From Bolinopsis microptera (taxonomy: Eukaryota > Ctenophora > Tentaculata > Lobata > Bolinopsidae): a DNA stretch of 64,000 nt. A program made the translations under genes and the position numbers. Of this stretch, positions 1 through 15,114 are shown one piece after another. Numbering within the stretch: the stretch's first letter is position 1; every line of letters begins with the position of its first letter. The stretch is taken from the NCBI RefSeq assembly GCF_026151205.1, contig NC_087079.1, forward strand, positions 17,416,945 to 17,480,944, written 5' to 3'. The notes below the pieces were generated by a model. That model was given only the letters and a program-made list of their open reading frames with translations, had not been told where the DNA came from and searched no databases.

Positions 1-165
1 CGATTTAACTAGGTTTCATATAAACACCTAGTCCTGAAACCCAGCTAAATCGATTTCTCGTGCAACAAGAAGGAGTTATAAGCGTTCCATAATACAAAAT
101 GTGAATCACCTCTTTCTCCTGCTGAGCAGAGCCTCCATGTAAAAGTAAACAAATCACCTCCCCAC
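1..165 (-). repeat. Dispersed repeat, copy 1 (partial)
   Basis: Read on the minus strand, this stretch matches 48430-48735 in the same order of blocks: a GAGGTGAT/TTGTTTAC part, a GGAGGCTCTGCTCAGCAGG-like part, an ATTTTGTATTATGGAA part, CTTCTTGTT, then GCACGAGAAATCGATTTAGC and a GGTTTCAG end. The two copies are diverged and in opposite orientation. No coding potential is visible. The window edge may truncate this copy. Confidence 0.6.
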
Positions 166-723
166 AAGAATCCACATCTATAGATGGACAATATTTGTAA
201 TTCGAAATATTTTGATTGTTAGGTCATTTTTTTCTGTATTTTGCTAATAAATTCACGATATCAATTGAATTGTATTCTGGAGAATTCCTGCCATGCTATT
301 ATGCACTATTCAGTTTTCTAACACTGTTTTCCATAACTTAAATATTTTGTTGTAGCTAAGGCACTATGTAAGGAGAAACGCACCAGGAATCTATGTTAAT
401 CAGATAAACTGCCCAAGGATGTGATTTAGACGTTTTGCAACACGGTTAGTCGTATTTCGAAAGTTTTTCATTTCGTCCAGTAAAAAACTTGAATAACAAT
501 TTCAGAATGTGCCATAGGGAAATCGGTCGCACGACTTTGTTTGGTTTTTGTAAGGCGCCGCGACATTTACCTAGCAGAAGGAGAATAAGTCCACTATTAT
601 CTAAATTCTTACCATAGAATATATGCGCGCAAAGTCCGTAACGTAGTTTTCTTCTCGATTTCGTACACTTAAATCAAAATATTCGATATTATTAAAGTAC
701 TGAAGACAGCTTTCAGGGTGACC
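166..723. other. Non-coding 5' flank of the IBTK gene
   Basis: AT-rich sequence with no credible ORF. It must hold the promoter and 5' UTR of the gene starting at 724, but I see no TATA box or other motif clear enough to call. Confidence 0.4.
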
Positions 724-3700
724 ATGGGACGTCGGAAGAAGACATCGTCGCGCAGTTTATCCGAAACGGAACCGAGAAGTGTCAAGATTTTGCCAGAAGG
801 TTCGATCGATGTGATAGAAGATCTTTCAGTCCTAACTGCGGAACAAGCAAGATACTTGCTCAGTCACTCCCATGTTCTGTCGGAAATATTCCAAGACAAC
901 ACTCCAGGTTACATACAGGATTGTATTAATTTACTCAGTGGCGTGCTATCACTTGATTATACATTTTTAAAAATATATACGTGGCTTCTCCAAAAACTAA
1001 GTCGATGGGGACGCTTTTAATATGGTTTGGTTAACTTTCATCGTCTAAGAAGTCACCAGTTTCCATAAGCTTAAATTAATTTTGTAAATTACATAGACAA
1101 TAACTGGGCGGTTGAGTAAACGTTTGCGCAGGTTTCAACATAGTACATCAAATCTGCAAAGAGGGGCACGCCGCCCTGCTGTGCGACATTCTGAAACTGA
1201 TGAACCTGAATCTAGATACCCTTTACACGCTGGAGGCACAAGATCTAGAGTCTAAGTACACTGCGTTACACGATGCTATTTCTTATGGGAACATAAATTG
1301 TGCTGTGAAGTTGCTACAGTATGGTGCCTCTTTGTCAACTCCCGCTATAGATGGTTTTACTCCTCTTGATATCGCTGTTTGGAATCAATTTAAAAACGGA
1401 TTTGTCCCCGAGAGCAAGAGCCTAAACGTTCTTACGTGGGGTACGAATTGTAATTACAATTTGGGACACAACCATGACGGTAATTTGAAGGTACCTGAAA
1501 AAGTTAAACGTTTCAACCGTGATAAATTCTCATCGTCGATCTGCAATGTGAACTTTGGGAAGTATCACACGCTTTTTTTAGATAAGGCAGGGAATGTTTA
1601 TTCCTGTGGGTATGGTCAAGGAGGTAGACTCGGTTTGGGTTCTGAGCAAACATTCCTCGAGCCAACGTTAATTCCCGGCCTTAAAAATATTGTGAAGATA
1701 TCATGCTCCAACGACCACTCTCTGGCCTTGTCTTCGGATGGTAAGGTTTATAGCTGGGGCATAAACACCCACCGGGTTCTTGGAATTCCCGAAGTTAAAA
1801 ACCTTCTTAGACCTCAAATCGTCAGAGCTTCCTTCACTTTCGATAAAATTATCACAGTTAAAGCTGCCAAATATCACAGCATTCTAGTAGCAGCAGATCA
1901 GATTTACACTTTTGGTTTTAACGGAGGTCAGATCGGGCACATGTTTTCAGAGGAAGAGTACCAGATAGTCCCTAGAACAGTGACGAGATTACGTCACAAG
2001 CCAGGTGACAATCTCGGGAAGATAGCGCATGTTCATGCTAGTGCTGCAACCACTGTGGTAGGATTCGAAAACGGTGCCATCTTTGTTTGTAATCAATTTG
2101 ACATTAAGAAAGTAGCAACCTTGAATAGGTTTGATCACTCGAAAGTGTTAAACTTTGATGCTAGTCAAGGCCAATCTTATCTGTCTGTTAAAACGAAGAA
2201 AATTCGAGTAACTGGCGGAAGCCTGGCCAGGCAACCAACATTGGAGACAACAAACAAAAAATCGAAACCGCTTCTCATCAGTATTCTAGATACAAACGGG
2301 CTGGTATTCTGCTGCATTCCGGAGATGTTTAAAAACGTGCTGCTCTATCACTGGGATGTGTATATGGAGAAGTTTCTGGTCTCTGATATCGCTGTGGGGA
2401 GTGGTTCTCTCCTCCTTCTCACTACGAACGGAGAGGTGTTCACATGTGACCCATATCCCACTTTAAAATCAGACAAGGAAATAAGGAGGGACCATTCTCA
2501 CAAAACATGGTCATCAGCCAACACCAAGAAAAAAGAATCACTCCAAATGTTACGACCCATCAAGCTAGTTAAAAAAACCGGTCTTCATAACGGCACAAAA
2601 ATTGTGTGCAACGGTTCTGGTCAGGTGAACGCATGCATTGTCCAGGACAGAATCTCCACCCTTGATTTTGTCCCTAGTGTAGAATCCTCGAGCTTTACCT
2701 CAGATGTTTCTGCTTTGTACGACAACGACGAAATCTACGAAACTGACATCACCATCTATTGTAAGTCTGGCAAACAGATATCTGCTCATAAAGCTCTTCT
2801 TGCTAATGCGTCTGAGAAACTGGCAATGCTGGTGGAAAGTGCTGAGACATCTGGTAATTCCTACATAGAGCTCGCTCTTACTGATGAGATTGTGACATCT
2901 ATGCTGGAGATAATTTACATGATCACTATGCCAGTTAAAGGCGAAACCAAACATCCTCTACTTCTAGGCGGATTAGTTAATGTGAGCCGATGCGATAAAA
3001 TAGAAAGGAACTCCATCAGAGATTTGTGCGACGTGGTGTTAGTGTCCGAGGAGGGGATTAAGTTTCAGTGTCATCGGTTTATTTTAGCTGCTAGGGTAGA
3101 TTATTTCATGACACACTTCATGGTTAACTCCAGATGGGGGGCTGTGAGCTTGAACCAAGAAATCCCTGTTAATTCTAACAAGAGAACACTCAGCGATTTC
3201 ATCTATTACATTTACACGGACACGTTTCCTCAAAAGAGCTCCTTCGAAAGTTTGATGCTACTTCTGCGATTGTCAGATCAATATTTGGTGAGTAGATTGA
3301 AGTCTTTTTGCGAAGTCTCTATAGTCGCATTTATAACGGAAGAAAATATAATTCATATCCTACGAACAGCTAACGATTACAACGCCCACAATTTGCGTGC
3401 TGTCTGCCTCCACATAATAGCCATGAACTTGCCTTTCTACTTGGAACATCGTTTGTTGGACAGCTTAGAAGAGGAAATCCTTGAGCAACTTGACAACGTT
3501 TATAAAGAAGTCGTCTTGTTTCATCTCACGAGATCTCCTAATAAAGATTACAGTGTGAAGGAGTATTTGAAATGTATGGTGGAGGTTATCAGACCGGTGG
3601 AGGTGGTTGAGCCTGTCGTGAAGACTCCAATCAAAGGGTTACCTGATCGACTTGATGAGTATGTGAGCGATGGTGAAGAAGGAGAATTGTTAAACTTCGT

Positions 3701-4658
3701 TTTAGATCAGCCTCCGAATGTTATTCCAACTTCTGAAGTGGTAATATCGAGTTCATCCCCCCAATTTCCTTCAACCTCAACAAGTCCTCAGGAATTCGTT
3801 GTTCCGCACATAACTCCTTTAGAAGTCAACATCAACAGGAAACTAAATGATAAAATGCTTAAAACTGTTGCAGTTGTTTCTGAAGCTCCGAAACAACAGG
3901 CTGGAAATCCTTCACTGACTCCAGCCGGAACACCTCCGTCTGTCCAAAATAACCAGACATCTCGATCATGGGGTGAATCTAACAGTAACCAAACATCTCG
4001 ATCATGGGGTGTATCTAACAGTGGTCCTCCAAAACTTAACCGTTCTCTCAGTGAGATCATTGAGGAAGAAAAACGTGAGAAACAGTTGCAAAAGAAGAAC
4101 AAGGAAGCGCAAAGAGATAAAGCCAAGTTAGAAGCCCAGAAACCGTTTGCAAAAGCTGGAAAACTTGACAAAAACAGAGAAATTTCAAGACCGTCCAGTG
4201 CGCCGTGGGGTACTGTTCCGGGTACTCCAGCCGTCTCACTGAAGGACATTATGACCACCGAGAACGGTTCTCCTGGTTTCAAACTGAGAAACCCCTCTCC
4301 CGGGAAAACTGCGAAGAGCCTGTCTCCAGCTCACCATACTTCAAACCCTAAATCGCCTCTGAAGCAGAGCACACCCGAACCCAGAGTCAAGTCAGAAACT
4401 TTCGATTTCACGACAGACCGCCAGGTTCATAGTTTGCGATCTATCATGGAAGCTGAACAAGAATCTTCAAAAAATATTCTTTCCAAGTCCTTCTCTAGGC
4501 CACTAGAAGTTATACAGATTGAGGAACGAGCGATTCAGGAGTTAAGAGAGTTATATAAGGTGGATGATTGTGTCAATGAGTTCATTACTATTAGAGCTGT
4601 TTCTGAGGAAAGCGTGGCCCGTCCTGCTTGGGGCAAGAACCAACTTTTGAATTTTTAA
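724..4658 (+). CDS. IBTK: Inhibitor of Bruton tyrosine kinase-like protein (ankyrin-RCC1-BTB-BTB)
   Basis: Two-exon model of 1236 aa: exon 1 724-907, exon 2 1132-4658. The ATG at 724 lies in a strong context (ACCATGG). Exon 1 ends CCAG|GTTACA and exon 2 begins after TTTGCGCAG. The phase-1 junction restores an ankyrin helix (...GFNIVHQICKEGH...). Seen in order: ankyrin repeats around residues 60-145 (KYTALHDAISYG); RCC1-type repeats around 155-340 (TWGTN, YSCGYGQGGRLG, YSWGINTH, YTFGFNGGQIG); two BTB/POZ domains around 595-680 (DITIYCKSGKQISAHKALL) and 690-800 (DVVLVSEEGIKFQCHRFIL); then a long low-complexity basic/Ser/Pro tail with a 12-codon direct repeat (NQTSRSWG, 3951-4022). Human IBTK has the same architecture at a similar length (1353 aa) and acts as a CUL3 ubiquitin-ligase substrate adaptor; that role is inferred here. 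The 3.5-kb unsplit exon 2 is unusual for this family. Confidence 0.93.
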
Positions 4659-4767
4659 TTATTGTAATTGTTCTTAAGAATTCCGTTTTATTCTTCACAT
4701 TGTTGAGTCTTGGTTAAATTACTTGTTTTATCTGGCATGTTATTTTTAGGGCGAATGATTATATACT

Positions 4768-6122
4768 TAAGGGGGCATACACCAAAACAGTGGTTTGTGC
4801 CGTCCAGACCAAATGACCTCATAGGCAGTTCAGTGACCTTCTAGCGCACCGTTTCCACACCAAAAAAAATTATTTTGAGAATACCCATTTTTGTAATCGA
4901 CCATTTCCTGGTTAAGAGTGCATTTTCGGAAAAAATTATTTTGTGGTTGAGACGCTATAAGTTAATCATTTCTTGCGGTATCGGGTTTAAATTTTGCTCG
5001 CCGTTTATTCACATCTATTTCAAGGTGTGTGTAAAATCTTGATATCGTATCTAAAAAGGCTGGTGTGTTATGAATTTTTAAAGTCAAAAAGCTAAAATTG
5101 TCCTTTTCAGGCTTATTTTAACAAAAAGTCAGTCAGGGAAGATCGGATTATTTGATGCTTGACATCAAATTGTTCTCTGAATTCTGGCGCAGTTTTTGAT
5201 GCCCTCAAAAATGTTTTTACTCATTCACCTTCTGATCTATTGGACCTCAAAGCCAAACAACAAATTAAGACACATTTTTTGTTTTTAATATTTACCGATT
5301 TTTCCAAAATTTTGATAGGAATGTGCTAGTGACTTTTTGAAGGGTGCAAAATAACCGCAACTAGCACATTTATATATGAGTTATGAACAAAAAAACACCA
5401 TAAAATGCTTCCCTTTGAAGTTATGGGAGAAAATGTGATTTTTTGGCTTTGCAGATAAAAAATCACATTTTCTCCCATAACTTCAAAGGGAAGCATTTTA
5501 GGGTGTTTTTTTGTTCATAACTCATATATAAATGTGCTAGTTGCGGTTATTTTTCACCCTTCAAAAAGTCACTAGCACATTCCTATCGAAATTTTGGAAA
5601 AATCGGTAAATATTAAAAACGAAAAATGTGCCTAAATTTGTTGTTTGGCTTTGAGGTCCAATAGATCAGAAGGTGAATGAGTAAAAACATTTTTGAGGGC
5701 ATCAAAAACTGCGCCAGAATTCAGAGAACAATTTGATGTCAAGCATCAAATAATCCGATCTTCCCTGACTGACTTTTTGTTAAAATAAGCCTGAAAAGGA
5801 CAATTTTAGCTTTTTGACTTTAAAAATTCATAACACACCAGCCTTTTTAGATACGATATCAAGATTTTACACACACCTTGAAATAGATGTGAATAAACGG
5901 CGAGCAAAATTTAAACCCGATACCGCAAGAAATGATTAACTTATAGCGTCTCAACCACAAAATAATTTTTTCCGAAAATGCACTCTTAACCAGGAAATGG
6001 TCGATTACAAAAATGGGTATTCTCAAAATAATTTTTTTTGGTGTGGAAACGGTGCGCTAGAAGGTCACTGAACTGCCTATGAGGTCATTTGGTCTGGACA
6101 GATTTGGTGTATGCCCCCTTAA
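4768..6122. mobile_element. Fold-back element with ~0.67-kb inverted arms and TTAA flanks
   Basis: The left arm (4772 to about 5446) and right arm (about 5457 to 6118) are near-identical reverse complements separated by about 10 bases (TGGCTTTGCAG). The ends read TTAA-GGGGGCATACACC and GGTGTATGCCCCC-TTAA, so TTAA flanks both sides, as with piggyBac-type target duplications. TTAA is itself palindromic, which weakens this. The left arm has about 15 extra bases near its outer end (around 4785-4805). It encodes no protein, so it would be non-autonomous. A transcript would fold into a ~660-bp hairpin. Confidence 0.85.
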
Positions 6123-6482
6123 AGACGTGATTGATAACTTGGGTTTAGATATTTCAGAAATTGTTGAATATTGTTTCATCAGAAAGTTTTTTAATTAACA
6201 GTCAAACTAGCTTGAAACCGTTTCAAATACATGGCTTGTCACTTCAAAGGGGTGCATTGACAATTTGACATTCGACAATTTATATGTATTTAAAATTTCC
6301 GTCGTTTTCGCAACAACATTTTCGTGACAAATTCGAAATTCGACCTTTACAACATACAACAGAGAATCATAAAATCATAAAAATGGACGTTGATGATCCC
6401 CTAATTGTTATTGTAGAGGTGTAGATCCTGAATCTGGTCTATACTCTAAACTGTGCCTAACCTGACAAATCTCAGATAAGGT
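6123..6482. other. Intergenic, upstream of the COX6C-like gene
   Basis: AT-rich spacer without a convincing ORF. A short in-frame stretch starting ATGGACGTTG (6383) ends quickly and is probably 5' UTR or leader of the next gene. No clear promoter motif. Confidence 0.3.
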
Positions 6483-7175
6483 ATGTCGTCCGCGGTAGCA
6501 GAATCTGCAAAGATTCCGCGTCCTGTTATGAAAGGTCGTCATGAAAAGCACTTGGCAAAAGGTCTGTTGATTTACTGTATTACACTTGCTGTATTACTCT
6601 GTGCGTTCTCAATTCTTTAAAGGGAAAATAACATAATAAGGAAAAATTATTGTTTAAAGTGTAAATTAATGCCACTTGTAACGGATGGATTTAACGAATG
6701 TATTTAGTAATGATATCTATCGTCAGGTATCGCACTTTCTCTAGGAGCTGCCAGCATCAGTGGCGCTCTTTTTGCTTACTACGGTATCTACAAACATCAT
6801 ATTTGGTGGATGAAGTACTGGGGAAACTTTGACCACGAAGCTAGGAAAGAAAGAATCTCTGTTAGTATAAAGTTCATCAGTTTTTACTAGTTATAGAACA
6901 AGCTTTCATCTTTGATTTTTGACTCTCCAAAACTTTGAACTTTCATATCATCCTTCTTAGGTCAAATTTAACACGTGTTTCATTTTCGTTTCCCCAATCT
7001 CACATATCATTTAAAGCTCACCCCCCTCTTTCAGGTAAACGAGGATGTGTATTTCCAGAAGTGGGAGTACTGGTGGAGAACTGGAGAGTGGGTTGGTAAC
7101 GGTCACGTGGTCCCTCCAGCACTCCCCCTCGGCACCGCCCTCGGAGCTCATCCTCGGCTCATCCGCAAGGAATAA
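6483..7175 (+). CDS. COX6C: Cytochrome c oxidase subunit 6C-like small membrane protein
   Basis: Three exons, 6483-6561, 6727-6860 and 7035-7175, joined in phase with consensus GT-AG introns, give 117 aa. The N-terminal two thirds resemble COX6C: a basic start (PRPVMKGRHEKHLAKG), a single hydrophobic segment (ALSLGAASISGALFAYYG), then an aromatic/charged stretch (YWGNFDHEARKERI) that lines up with the FYRNYD..KDFEEMRKAG part of the family. COX6C is a nuclear-encoded single-span subunit of complex IV in the mitochondrial inner membrane. The last exon adds a roughly 45-residue tail (KWEYWWRTGEWVG...) not found in vertebrate COX6C (75 aa), which resembles small complex I accessory subunits in flavour. 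Identity is inferred from short similarity, so another respiratory-chain accessory subunit is possible. It lies about 450 bp upstream of ACAT2 on the same strand. Confidence 0.6.
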
Positions 7176-7626
7176 TGACCACAGCTACTTTTTGGTACAG
7201 GATTGAGCCTGACAAGAGACTCTTAATTGTAAAGTGACAGTACGGGATCGGAACATAATTTAGGTTTTAAAATTCGTGGTGTCATCGGAGATTGTACATA
7301 CGGTTATCTTAGTTTCCCCACCTTTCGTTTCTAACTTATTCATCAAACTTCGTATCTAGTTTAGAGATAATTTGATTGTGATCACATCTAAATTTGTTAC
7401 CTCAGATGTTTTATTGATTCAGAGAATTATATAACTCGATGTACTTCTCAATCTGCCAAGATACAAACATCCACCCCCGCAGTACAATTTCCTACATAAA
7501 TGTGAACCCTCACTTATCCTCTTAGCATTGGTGTCCTATATACAAACTTATGATTTTCTTGTGCTGTGGCGATATTTAATTCGTGCTGATTCCGTCTATC
7601 CTTACTCCCTTATCTCATCAGTAGAT

Positions 7627-10188
<2,562 letters not shown>

Positions 10189-12947
10189 TGCTTTTTGGAC
10201 TGAAATTATACAACAGTTGATATTCATATATAAATATATTTGAGAATTCAGATTTTTGTTAGATTTACAGAATTAGATAGTTTGGTTTTCTTTTACATAA
10301 ATCTCTAGTATAAAGGAGACCCTGGTCATTATGTTAATATTATTATAAAGATTGAAGTTGTGGCAGATGTTTTGGGGAGACCATATGTTCGTTCAGTAAT
10401 GAGTGCATTTTTAACAAGGATTCTGCAATATTCGTTCAATAAGCAGTGCTTTTATTTATTTATCGTTTTGTAGGGGTATAATTGATTCAATGTTTTCTGT
10501 TGGTAGATTCTGTTCGAATTTCATCTACTTTAATGGAATTGTTTTATTTCTTTAACAAGAAATACAATGCTCTCTTTCATTAATACAAAGAGAAAGCCAC
10601 CTGGACCGGTTAATAGCTAGTTAGTATTAAGTATGACGGTTTAAAAGATATGGCTTTGTTGTGGGAATTCCTAAGATGAAATTGGTGCTATAAAAACTCA
10701 TGTTTTCAACTGTTGGTCTTTATCTTAAGGACTAAATGAAAATAGTATGAAGTATACAACTCCAGTCGAATCGTCCAATAATGCTAGAGAGGCGAAAAGC
10801 CGCGCGCGCATCAGTCAACACTGGCTGCAGAAAAAGGTCGTCTTTCTAGTAAGATTCTACAGCGCGCTCCGCTTATGTGAATTTCATTGCAAGAGTGATA
10901 CCGATTAGTGGCTACTTCGCCTATTTACCAAATTAGTTTGGTTTTAGCGACTCTTACATTAGCAATTGTGTAAAGAAGCTATCTCGAAACTGATGGGTTA
11001 AACAATGCTCAATTTCACAGCTAATCTGCATAAAAGATTATTCCGTTTCTCGGCAGACTTGATATTGTTGCACCATGACTGGAGATTCCTAATAATTATT
11101 TTCACGTGGTCAAATAAATGGCCCACGTGACGGCCTGCTACGCCCTGTTGAGCACGTGGTTTACTAACAAGCAGTTTGCAATAATGCACGTTATAACTTC
11201 TTTAAGATCGTCAGCTATTAATTCAGAACAAATTTTAAAATGTCGAAGGGAAAGTTCTGTTTGACGAAAAATCGACGTAAATTGCGGTAACGAAATGGTC
11301 AAATATAGAAGTCGTCTAATTCATAACCACTTAGAACTCAAATGCATGATTTTTTAGTGAGATATTAAGAAATCATGATGAGCGATGAGCGAATTGGGCG
11401 TTGAAAAAGATCATTTCATTATCTGAAATACAACTTGAATCTACAACGTCATTACACTTCTAATCTGGTCTTGAAGTTATCTTACCGGACTTGCCATCAA
11501 GCCGTATCAGGGTATCTGATTCTCATAGCATCACTTCATGAATAAGCAACTCATAGACTTGTGAACGGTCTAAGAGGCGGAACTCTGCTGTTTTGACACG
11601 TGATGCCCATATAAGGAGTGTAGTGTTAGCCGTTTTAACCAGTCGGCTTGTTATAGAACAGCAGATTGACAACCAATCAAATGAATCGGCTGATATTGTG
11701 GCATGTAATACTCAACTTGCTATCCTCTTCGCCCAGTCCATTCATTCAGAAAAGTATTCCATTTTTTGATTTCTTATTCCAAGAGAGAATTTTGGACGGG
11801 GAAAATGTATGTGTATGGTGCTGTGTATAAATCAAGAGGCTTGCATATAATGAACATATAGACACGGGTGCAGAGTTGAGTCTGTTTGGAACCTAGTAGT
11901 TTCAGATCCTTGTTTAACTTGCCGTACAGCAAGGTCATCCACTACTTTAGCCCGGCGAGGCACATAACTCCCTCTACAACTCCATATCAAATGCTTCATA
12001 TATACTAGCCAAGTTCACAAGATATATCCTTGTGTTTGAGAAGAGCTCGTTAGAACTGCTTCCTTTCCCTTCAGTATCCCACAGTCTCTCGAGTTTCGTA
12101 ACTGCCATGGAAGGACAAGATCAGCAATATTACTTTGTATGGTAGCCTACCAAGGCTGTCAAGTTACGAAGCAGGAGATTCGAAATGGCGGGACAATGCA
12201 TCAGACATCCTGAGCTACTGGCCAGTGATTTAGTCTTATGGGAATTTGGAACCTTTGCTTGATAGAGTACAGCCAGGCCGTCCAAGACAAAGCTGCTTGT
12301 CTATGTTACTAAAGGAAGTTGGGACAAACTCTAAAGAGGAACTGCGAACCCTGATGGAGGGGGTTATCTGGTGTAGATCGGACTTAATTCAGACCTCGTA
12401 GTAGTAGTAGCAATAGTATTTCCTAACCACAAATTTGAATCTGGCTTCTATTTGAAATAATGGTTACAACCAGACTGATTTCTAAACTCTGTGTTTGAAT
12501 TACTGTCTCTCTGTTGGCTGTACCCACATGTTAAACACCTTTCTACAACGTAATGACACTATCTTCTAACTGGTTACTAACTGGTTACTATGGCAACGAG
12601 CACCTGTTTGTATACCCGGCTAAGTACATGCTGTAATATCCTAACCTCCTCTGTGTAGTAAGCTAAAATGCGTTATTATTAAAAGATCTCCATTACATAA
12701 AGGTAGCATTTGGGTAAAAGGTTCGTGTAGATAAATTAGTTGCTAAGCAACTCACGATAATCGAATCAAGTAACTTAATAAGCGCTCAAAATCGTTCTCG
12801 CACGTATATATTTAGTAACCTTGATAAAATTAAGAGGTGGCTCTTTAGCAACCATAGCAAGATGAGGATCTTACATTCGCTGTTTTAGTACCATTGTGAT
12901 GATGAGTGGGGGTCGAATGATTAGAAAGGTATTTGTTAGCTGGTATG
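10189..12947. other. Gene-poor intergenic DNA
   Basis: Contains the ACAT2 3' UTR at its start. No ORF with family character and no clear RNA gene. A block at 11879-11941 resembles 33000-33063 (listed separately). Confidence 0.35.
11879..11941 (+). repeat. Short dispersed repeat with internal hairpin, copy A
   Basis: This stretch (GGAACC, GTTTCA, TCCTTG, then GCCGTACAGCAAGG and CATCCAC) matches 33000-33063 in the same block order. The CCTTG...CAAGG pair can form a small hairpin. The function and full limits of this family are not visible here. Confidence 0.5.
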
Positions 12948-13000
12948 TTTTTCATAGAATCAGCCTCTTATCAGTGATAAGAGGCTGATTCTATGAAAAA
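12948..13000. repeat. Perfect 26-bp inverted repeat with 1-nt centre
   Basis: Arms 12948-12973 and 12975-13000 are exact reverse complements around a single G at 12974 (centre CTTATCAGTGATAAG). It is unrelated to the neighbouring sequence and codes nothing. The loop is too short for an ordinary microRNA hairpin, so cruciform or recent inverted-duplication origin is more likely. Confidence 0.85.
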
Positions 13001-15108
13001 TAAGTTATCACTCTGTGTCATTTCAGTACATTGTTCACATATTACGTCAGCAGCCTGGAGAGAAGGTTTGAAAATGCTGATGAATGGGAAGGGATATTAA
13101 AGCCCTGTCCATGATGAGTGATGATGTCATCTAAAGCTCAGGGGCAGGGTTATTAGAACACACTTCAGGAGTGTGTTCCTCAAGATCAAGGGGGTTTTAT
13201 CAGTACCACGGGCAAAATTGTGATTTTCATAATTTCTAAACCATCTAATTTGTCATTGCTTTTTAATTTCATGCAGCTCAGGGGATCGAATTGAAAATAA
13301 GCCCAAAATTTAAATATCAAGAAAGCTTGCTGTTATATACAGGATTCTAGGCGCCCTATCTGCATCATTAACAATTAACAAATCAATCCTTATTTCTGTG
13401 TTTTAAAGTATATCCTGATGAACAATTATTAGTATTAATTGGTCTGTTGAAACTTGATAAAAATTAGTATGTTGAAATTTAATATTCTGAGTTCTGTTAG
13501 TATTTACAACATACTGACATTCTGATAACCGAGCATTATAAAGACGGCAATTACTTGTAACCATTTAGTCTCGTACAGTTTACTTTAGGCAATTATCATT
13601 ATCTATCAATTAAGACATTTTCGGAGTACGGCTCAACGACCTGGGTGTACTGCTTGCAATGGGCTTTCTCAGGAAATGCTCAGATTGTAAGGTATTTTTA
13701 ATAGTTGTCACATACCAAAGATGATGGATATGATGTCAGACTTGTCTCTTAGTAAAAGCTTTGATCACAAGTTATGAGAAAGCAACTAGGCTTAAAATCC
13801 TGTAAAATGATCTCATGTTTGCTCATTCATCACTGTTCGTTATGTTTAGTTCGGGACCAAAAACTGAGTCCGTGTTGGGGGACAAATTTAGAGCAATTAA
13901 TGTTCGTCACTTAATTGCTGAAAACAAATGTTGGCGGTAGTAATTCTACGTGAGAAATTAAAGTGAGATAAGAAGCAGCGCGGTGTATATGTTGGTTAAT
14001 GAACAGTTTCCTGGATAGCAGACTCATCCAGCGGCTAGCAATTACAAGAGCGATGTACCAGGGCAGATATTCTTCAGCAACCATTCAGGGGCAGGGCGTA
14101 TCAATGTAGCGCTGCTTAATGACGCCTGTAAATCAACAACTTTCCTACCTTAATTATTTATTTTTTATATCAAACTGGTGTGCGTTTTAACAACAACTGA
14201 TACAATTTTAGAACTAGTTTTTAATGGCATGTAATTGACAAAATACGAGAAGCGAAGCAGGAATCCCGACGGCAACGGGCGATGGCGAATCAATTCAGTT
14301 GATTGTTTGCTATAAATATTTTCAGATAAATTGGTTTGAGTCATGTTGATCGTGAAATACGCAAGTTCACGATCGATTTGTGGACATAGTAGGTTTATTT
14401 TATCATGCTTTATTTATTGTTTGGGATACTTTCATGATCAGGTAGAACAGATGTTAAAATCAATAAAACACAACAATTACATGTAAAGAAATGAAACAAA
14501 TTAAAACTGATATTTAAAAATTACCAGTGTGCCGTTAAATAATTTTCTAATAAAATCTATGTATTTACTCCCCCAACCCCTAACGAAAAGTTGCCTTTCG
14601 CTAAGTTTGTAATGCAAGGTGGTATAAATTCTAACAATAGAGTGCTAGCACGATCTACCTATTGATGTGGAGAGAATGAAAAGATATCCAGCATTTTCTC
14701 ACATCACGAAAATCAAATACTATACAATTTTAAGGAATCTAAGCAATTCGTTAGGAAAATAAATCTACGCTCTATTACTTTGTTCCTCGATCGAAATGAA
14801 CGCTTCTAAAATCAAATGAAATTGAAAACGGCTTGTTAACAGAACTTAAAAGAACTAAATGACACTCAACTCAATATTTGATAACAGCCTTCAAAAGAAC
14901 AAAAGCCATCAAGATAGATCCTTTCGGTCGTTATTCGAGCACTAAAAATTTGTATCTTAAACTCGGTTACCATCTTCTATGTACAAAATATGTTAGAAAG
15001 AATTGGACTGGTTGCGGATCATTAAAACATGATCGTACCTTCTGTCTGTACCTAAAAATTGGGAATACAAAGAAGAGGCAGGTGTTATAATTCACTACAA
15101 TCAATAGA
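13001..15108. other. Intergenic, downstream of DYRK2
   Basis: AT-rich, with no recognisable gene, RNA or element. The ORF at 14878-15090 has no family resemblance. Confidence 0.3.
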
Positions 15109-15114
15109 TTTATT
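15109..15114 (-). terminator. Candidate polyadenylation signal of DYRK2
   Basis: AATAAA on the minus strand about 480 nt past the DYRK2 stop codon. Position is plausible, but hexamers are common in AT-rich DNA. Confidence 0.35.

Noticed and set aside
2700-4282. Minus-strand ORFs opposite IBTK exon 2
   Set aside because: Shadows of a strongly conserved coding frame on the plus strand.
7528-7626. N-terminal extension of ACAT2
   Set aside because: Frame is open but has no ATG, and the residues do not resemble a mitochondrial presequence. The ATG at 7627 matches the family start.
14878-15090. 70-codon ORF between ACAT2 and DYRK2
   Set aside because: No family resemblance, not bounded by splice or promoter signals, AT-rich chance ORF.
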